From contig CALAJO010000088.1 in the NCBI GenBank assembly GCA_937922745.1, positions 1 through 57,842 on the forward strand: a stretch of 57,842 bases of DNA. The letters are read 5' to 3'. The notes under the pieces were generated by a model. It saw only the letters and a program-made list of their open reading frames with translations, searched no databases and was not told where the DNA came from. Numbering within the stretch: the first letter of the stretch is position 1; every line of letters begins with the position of its first letter. Of this stretch, positions 53,575 to 57,842 are shown piece after piece. A program made the position numbers and the translations under genes. This DNA is from an uncultured cyanobacterium (GTDB taxonomy: Bacteria > Cyanobacteriota > Vampirovibrionia > Vampirovibrionales > JAGQHJ01).

Positions 53575-54672
53575 CTACCGATGAATAATCTGCCAGACCC
53601 AGTCGGAAACCTGTTCCAGCTCGTCTACAAAAATATATTCACCCAGGCTATGGGAATAATGGAAGCCCATCCCCAGCACCACGCAAGGGATGCCGCCATG
53701 GTTCAGCACATGGGCGTCGGAACCGATATTCATTCGTTTCACAACCGGCGTCAGACCAATTTGTTCGGCAGCCAGGCAAGCCAGTTGTGTTACCGGGTGG
53801 GAATCCGGCACGGCATAGCCTTGATACTTTTGGGTAGGCGTAAAGCTTACTTTGCCTTTGGGGTAGCGGGTTTCAACCCCCTGTATTTCAGCCTCAACCT
53901 GCTGCATCAGCGAGGCTAACAGCGCCGGGTTGTGGCTTCGGGCTTCGCCCCGCATCACCGCAGAAGGTGCAACAATATTAAACGCATCGCCCCCTTCTAT
54001 CGTCCCGATATTCAGCGTCAACTCCGGGCTGATGCGTCCAATGGGCAAGCGGGCGCAAAGCGTCGTGGCCATCTCAATGGCACTGGTTCCGGCATCCGGC
54101 GCGATACCGGCATGGGAGCGAAGGCCCTCAAACTCAAACAGCAGGTTCATCTGCGTGGGGCCGGCGAAAAACACATCCCCTACCGACCCTTCGCCATCCA
54201 GCACAAACCCCATGGTGGAACGGCAGCGTGTCAGGTCAAACGCCTTTAACCCCAGCAACCCCACTTCCTCCTGCGTGGAAAACAGGAATTCCATGGGATG
54301 ATTGCTGCCATCCCCTTCCTGTTTCAGCCGTTCAGCCAGGCTAATCATGGTGGCAATGCCGGATTTATCATCCGCCCCTAAAATTGTTCTACCGGTCGTG
54401 CGGATAATGCGGCGGTTTTCATAGGTTTCTTCCACCGCCTCAATTCCCAGGCATGGCGGCACGCTATCCATATGGGCGGAAAACAGGAACGTCTCCTTGC
54501 GCTCATCCCCTGGAATACGCACCAGTAGATTACCGGCTGCGTCCACTTCGGCATCGTTAAACCCCATAGCGGACAATTGGGACATAATATGCTCCCGAAT
54601 CCGATCTTCCTTGCCGGAAGGGTTATCAATGGGCAAAAGCGCCTTGAAGCGTTCAACAGTGGTCACAGGCAT
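53575..54672 (-). CDS. M20-family metallopeptidase, PepT-like tripeptidase
   Basis: 365 residues from ATG 54672 (CAGGAG ten bases upstream); a longer frame upstream has no such site. It has the co-catalytic zinc motifs FLFSAHMDSVPP (His and Asp ligands), GADDKSGIATM and STQEEVGLLG, and a C-terminal His in the MGFHYSHSLGEYI region. Family members cleave N-terminal residues of tripeptides or act on acylated amino acids. The SHAGIAPDAGTSAIEM segment belongs to the dimerisation domain. It precedes the unknown gene by 12 bases and diverges from the alpha-galactosidase gene. Confidence 0.88.
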   Translation of the reverse strand: MPVTTVERFKALLPIDNPSGKEDRIREHIMSQLSAMGFNDAEVDAAGNLLVRIPGDERKETFLFSAHMDSVPPCLGIEAVEETYENRRIIRTTGRTILGADDKSGIATMISLAERLKQEGDGSNHPMEFLFSTQEEVGLLGLKAFDLTRCRSTMGFVLDGEGSVGDVFFAGPTQMNLLFEFEGLRSHAGIAPDAGTSAIEMATTLCARLPIGRISPELTLNIGTIEGGDAFNIVAPSAVMRGEARSHNPALLASLMQQVEAEIQGVETRYPKGKVSFTPTQKYQGYAVPDSHPVTQLACLAAEQIGLTPVVKRMNIGSDAHVLNHGGIPCVVLGMGFHYSHSLGEYIFVDELEQVSDWVWQIIHR

Positions 54673-54845
54673 CCGCGTTCTACTCCTGATGGGTAAGATA
54701 GACCTATAATCCAACACGCCTGCCGCAAACACAACCCTTGGATTAGGTACCAAGCGGTTGCCTTTGCACCCGCTTGTCGTATTGACACGAGTATATATTT
54801 TTCAGATGGTTGAATTTAGAATCAATGATGACTTGGAGAGGGACG

Positions 54846-57236
54846 ATGGTATTCATCAGGGGTATCCACGCGAGTTATGCGCTACAACAAAAATTATCGC
54901 GGCACAATTTCAACGATAAGGTTGAGACAACCAGTGTTAGCGAACCTCACCGCAACTTGCAAACTTTAAACTTGGGACATTTTAAACCGTACCCTGTGTA
55001 TTTTACAGGCATTACAGGCGCACGCCGCCCTGGCCAGGTTCAACCCCTGATTCAATTTGACGAAAAAAACCGGCGCTTTCATCTCTCTGGCAAGGACATG
55101 GAGTATTTCATCAGCATCTCCCCGGATAGCGAATTATTGACCAGCCACTGGGGCGCGCCAGTGGGAAAACTCCAGCAGGGGCTTTTGCCTTACAATTTCG
55201 CCCGCACTTGCTCCTGGCAACAAAAGGAAGACTTGATTCCAAGGGAATACGCGGATGGGGACCGTAACGATAACCGTATTCCGTCGTATCAACTGTCAAC
55301 CCAGGGATTCCATCTGCCGTTAAGCCAGTTTAAATATGCCGGCCATGCCATCGTGCCAGGCAAACCGCCCATCGAAGGGCTTCCATCCGTTTACGTCAAC
55401 CCCGCGGATCAGCGCAACGCGCAAACCCTGGTCATCAAGCTCAGGGACGAGTTGAATAAAACCGAACTGTATCTCAACTATACCGTGTTCAAGAACTATA
55501 ATGCCGTGATCAGGAGCGCCCGACTGGTGAATCGCAGTGATGAACGGATAATCATTAACAAGCTCGCCAGCTTCTCCGCGGACTTGGGCACCGAGCCGTC
55601 CCGACTGCTCAAACTGTCCGGCGCATCCGCCCGGGAAGCCAATGAAGAGATCATGGACATCAAGCAGGGATATATTAATATTTCCAGCAGGCTGGGCCAT
55701 TCCGGGCATGAACACAACCCGTTTATTGCGGTAATGGATGATGAGACAACCGACACCCATGGCAATGCGTATGGTTTCGCCCTGGTATACTCCGGCTCCT
55801 ACAGCGCCCAGATCGAGAAAAACCGGCAGGGGATGACGCGCGTGATGATGGGATTGAACCCTCAACAATTCCGGTGGAAGCTGTTACCGGGAGAATCCTT
55901 CCAAACGCCGGAGTGCATCGGCATGTTTTCTTCGGAGGGCATTAATGGTTTAAGGCAACAGTATCACCAATTGATTCGCAACCATGTGATGCGCGGGGAC
56001 TGGAACAAACGGCCTCGTCCCGTTCTGCTGAATACCTGGGAAGCCTTTGGCCCAAACGTAAACCACGACAAAATGATCGCGGCGGCAAAAGTAGCCAGGG
56101 AAATGGGTGTAGAGCTGATCGTCCTGGATGACGGCTGGTTTGGCGGAAGCGAACATCCCAGGAGCGGGGTGGACGGTTTGGGAGACTGGGTACACAACCC
56201 TGAGAAATTCCCCAAGGGGATTGGCGCGCTCGCCCGTCAAATCCAGAGGATGGGCCTGAAGTTCGGCATCTGGGTGGAACCGGAAATGGTGAGCCCGAAT
56301 AGCCAATTATTTAAAGACCATCCGGAATGGATTATCCGGTTGCCGCATCGGGAGCCAAAGGAGGTCAAGCACCAGTTTATTCTGGATTTAGGCCGAAAAG
56401 ACGTCCAGGATTACCTGATACAATCCCTGTCCAACATCCTGGACTCCGGGCCGGTTCGCTACATTAAGTGGGATATGAACCGATCGATGAGCGAAGTGGG
56501 CTCGCTGGATCTGCCGTCCGATCGCCAGATGGACACCCGGCATCGTTATATGTTGGGCCTGTATCGCGTGTTGGATACGTTAACGAAAAAATATCCTCAG
56601 GTCTTGTTCGAAGGATGCGCCGGCGGCGGGGGCCGTTTCGATCTGGGGATGCTCTCTTACTTCCCGCAAATCTGGGCCAGCGATAACACCGATGCCGTAG
56701 CCCGCTGGGACATTCAAAGCGGTTTCGCGCAGGTTTACCCCCCAATCGCCATGGGCGCCCATGTCTCGGAAGTGCCCAATGGGCAGGTAGGCCGCGTAAC
56801 CTCCCTGAAAACGCGATTTTTAACGGCCATGTCCGCCAATATGGGCCTGGAGCTGGATCCGATGAAGCTGACGGCGGAGGAAAAAGCGGAAGCATCGCAA
56901 TATATTGCGCTATACAAAAAAATCCGGCCCATAATCCACCACGGGACATACCAACTCTTGAGAAATCCCGCCCAGAGCAATTGGCCCGCTTGGATGTTCC
57001 GATCAAAGGACAACAAGGACATCCTGGTTTTTGCCTTCCAGCGGTTGGGGAATATAAACCAACCCATACCGGCCGTTAAGTTGCAAGGATTGGACAAAAA
57101 AGCACTATATCAAGTTGAGGGCATTGAGGAGCCGGTAACGGGCGGCTTCCTGATGAATATTGGCTTAACGCCCACGTTTTATGGCGATTTTGACAGCCAG
57201 TTGTTTCAGATTAAAAAGCTGGGCAAGGGGAAATAA
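54846..57236 (+). CDS. Alpha-galactosidase, GH36 family
   Basis: 796 residues from ATG 54846, with GGAG ten bases upstream; a TTG 12 codons earlier lacks a site. A beta-sandwich N-terminal domain precedes the GH36 barrel with LLNTWEAFGPNVNHDKM, VLDDGWFGG and FGIWVEPEMV. The nucleophile is D543 in IKWDMNR and the acid/base D613 in WASDNTD; the 70-residue distance is that of characterised GH36 enzymes. A C-terminal beta-domain follows. It releases terminal alpha-galactose from oligosaccharides. The N-terminal segment (LGHFKPYPVYFTGI) is not that of common proteobacterial GH36. No signal peptide is clear. TTGACA at 54782 may be part of its promoter. Confidence 0.92.
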   Translation: MVFIRGIHASYALQQKLSRHNFNDKVETTSVSEPHRNLQTLNLGHFKPYPVYFTGITGARRPGQVQPLIQFDEKNRRFHLSGKDMEYFISISPDSELLTSHWGAPVGKLQQGLLPYNFARTCSWQQKEDLIPREYADGDRNDNRIPSYQLSTQGFHLPLSQFKYAGHAIVPGKPPIEGLPSVYVNPADQRNAQTLVIKLRDELNKTELYLNYTVFKNYNAVIRSARLVNRSDERIIINKLASFSADLGTEPSRLLKLSGASAREANEEIMDIKQGYINISSRLGHSGHEHNPFIAVMDDETTDTHGNAYGFALVYSGSYSAQIEKNRQGMTRVMMGLNPQQFRWKLLPGESFQTPECIGMFSSEGINGLRQQYHQLIRNHVMRGDWNKRPRPVLLNTWEAFGPNVNHDKMIAAAKVAREMGVELIVLDDGWFGGSEHPRSGVDGLGDWVHNPEKFPKGIGALARQIQRMGLKFGIWVEPEMVSPNSQLFKDHPEWIIRLPHREPKEVKHQFILDLGRKDVQDYLIQSLSNILDSGPVRYIKWDMNRSMSEVGSLDLPSDRQMDTRHRYMLGLYRVLDTLTKKYPQVLFEGCAGGGGRFDLGMLSYFPQIWASDNTDAVARWDIQSGFAQVYPPIAMGAHVSEVPNGQVGRVTSLKTRFLTAMSANMGLELDPMKLTAEEKAEASQYIALYKKIRPIIHHGTYQLLRNPAQSNWPAWMFRSKDNKDILVFAFQRLGNINQPIPAVKLQGLDKKALYQVEGIEEPVTGGFLMNIGLTPTFYGDFDSQLFQIKKLGKGK

Positions 57237-57239
57237 GGC

Positions 57240-57568
57240 TTTTCACCTGAGCGAGGTTCGCATCGCTTCCAGCGCCACAAAGGTCTTCATCGTTACTGGC
57301 GTCATCAAAATAGTTGTAAATGGTAATGGAATTGCCCCCGGCAAAGTTAATCACCAGCCGATCGATTCATGATGCCGGATCCGGCCCGTCCACTAAAGTC
57401 TCGGTAGGTGTCATTATCCGCCTCGCCTGCAAGGGAGTCGTCGCCGGTGCCGCCAATCAGGATATCATCACCGCCGGCCCCGTTCAGGGTGTCATTGCCG
57501 CCAAGCCCGTCAATCCATTCACTACTGGCTCCGCCCGTTAAAGTCTCGGAATAAAAACTGAAAAATCC
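57240..57568 (-). pseudogene. Decayed RTX repeat module after the stop of the RTX gene
   Basis: In the same frame directly after the TAA at 57569-57571 the minus strand still encodes RTX-type nonapeptide repeats (GLGGNDTLNGAGGDD, IGGTGDDSLAGEADNDTY) for about 60 codons, then stops. In another frame downstream it continues with LVINFAGGNSITIYNYFDD and LAQVKS, a copy of the segment LLITFSGGRSITIHNYFDN ... LAQVRG in the intact gene. One in-frame stop and at least one frameshift mark it as remnant. It reaches the end of the alpha-galactosidase gene. Confidence 0.75.
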
Positions 57569-57842
57569 TTATCCTGCGATTAACCCTCTGACCTGAGCAA
57601 GATCCACATCCGAGTCATCGGAGAAGACGATCTGCTCGATATGCCCGGCGCCTGCCCCGGAGAGGTCGTCATCCACGGAGGTGTTGTCGAAGTAGTTGTG
57701 AATGGTAATGCTGCGCCCGCCGCTAAAGGTAATCAACAGGGCATCCACTTCGCTGCCGGCATCCCCGGTATCAATGGCTGCCCAGGTGGCGCTGGCCAAG
57801 GTAAACCCGCTCAAGCCCAGCTTGTCCAGCAGGCCGGAGGCA
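57569..57842 (-). CDS. C-terminal end of an RTX-type calcium-binding repeat protein (5' part outside window)
   Basis: At least 90 residues, open to the right edge of the window; the real start is not in view. The sequence WAAIDTGDAGSEVDALLITF, SITIHNYFDN and IEQIVFSDDSDVDLAQVRGL is the non-repeat C-terminal segment found after or between RTX nonapeptide blocks in large secreted calcium-binding proteins. The protein likely leaves through a type I system, though no exporter gene is in the window. It ends at a TAA that seems to cut off further RTX repeats still present downstream. Confidence 0.75.
   Translation of the reverse strand, partial: ASGLLDKLGLSGFTLASATWAAIDTGDAGSEVDALLITFSGGRSITIHNYFDNTSVDDDLSGAGAGHIEQIVFSDDSDVDLAQVRGLIAG

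Overview
The window reads as a chromosomal segment of a free-living or host-associated Gram-negative-type bacterium of roughly 50% GC. Genes are tightly packed, with many 2-20 base overlaps, several GTG/TTG starts and clear AGGAG-type ribosome sites. An outer-membrane type polysaccharide exporter (Wza-like), class III PHA synthase (PhaE+PhaC, the type found in cyanobacteria) and two large glycoside hydrolases whose N-termini look unlike proteobacterial enzymes would fit a non-photosynthetic cyanobacterial relative (Vampirovibrionia/Melainabacteria). That placement is inference and only moderately secure; PhaR, phasin and the prp genes also occur in proteobacteria. No tRNA, rRNA, CRISPR array, integrase, transposase or phage gene was seen.

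Layout. 1-6 kb: a very large, visibly AT-richer gene (left end at the window edge) with a buried histidine-kinase core and a C-terminal kinase-like fold. 6-12.5 kb: MFS transporter, HTH-MBL hydrolase plus hydroxyisobutyrate-dehydrogenase-like enzyme, HIT protein, esterase, DEAD-box helicase, glyoxalase and a 57-residue small gene. 12.8-15.6 kb: minus-strand operon with FAH-family hydrolase, homogentisate dioxygenase and flavin reductase, i.e. the late tyrosine/phenylalanine breakdown steps. 16-17.4 kb: EF-hand protein with a Gln-rich tail. 17.4-20.9 kb: prpD-prpB-prpC, the 2-methylcitrate cycle for propionyl-CoA. 21-26.1 kb: membrane protein, DUF4129, DUF4350, MoxR AAA+ ATPase and DUF58. 26.3-28.6 kb: small orphan protein and a sensor kinase with a degenerate receiver. 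28.6-31.6 kb: ACT protein and a tandemly duplicated malic enzyme. 31.9-36.0 kb: giant GH13 protein. 36.1-39.7 kb: phasin and phaR-phaE-phaC-phaJ for polyhydroxyalkanoate storage. 40-50.8 kb: polysaccharide cluster in two convergent halves. 51.1-57.8 kb: macro-domain protein, BaiN-like flavoprotein, M20 peptidase plus an unknown partner, GH36 alpha-galactosidase, and the C-terminal end plus a decayed extra module of an RTX-type protein.

Taken together, the metabolic genes link breakdown of amino acids, odd-chain acids and glycans to C3/C4 metabolism (methylcitrate cycle, malic enzyme) and carbon storage as PHA, beside a Wzx/Wzy-type surface polysaccharide locus. The most unusual items are the double malic enzyme whose two halves have each lost different consensus residues, the ~2000-residue protein carrying a hidden kinase core, the pseudo-receiver kinase, the BY-kinase-like co-polymerase without a P-loop, a perfect 20-bp palindrome between phasin and phaR, a recurring extended -10 promoter element, and the RTX gene interrupted by a stop.
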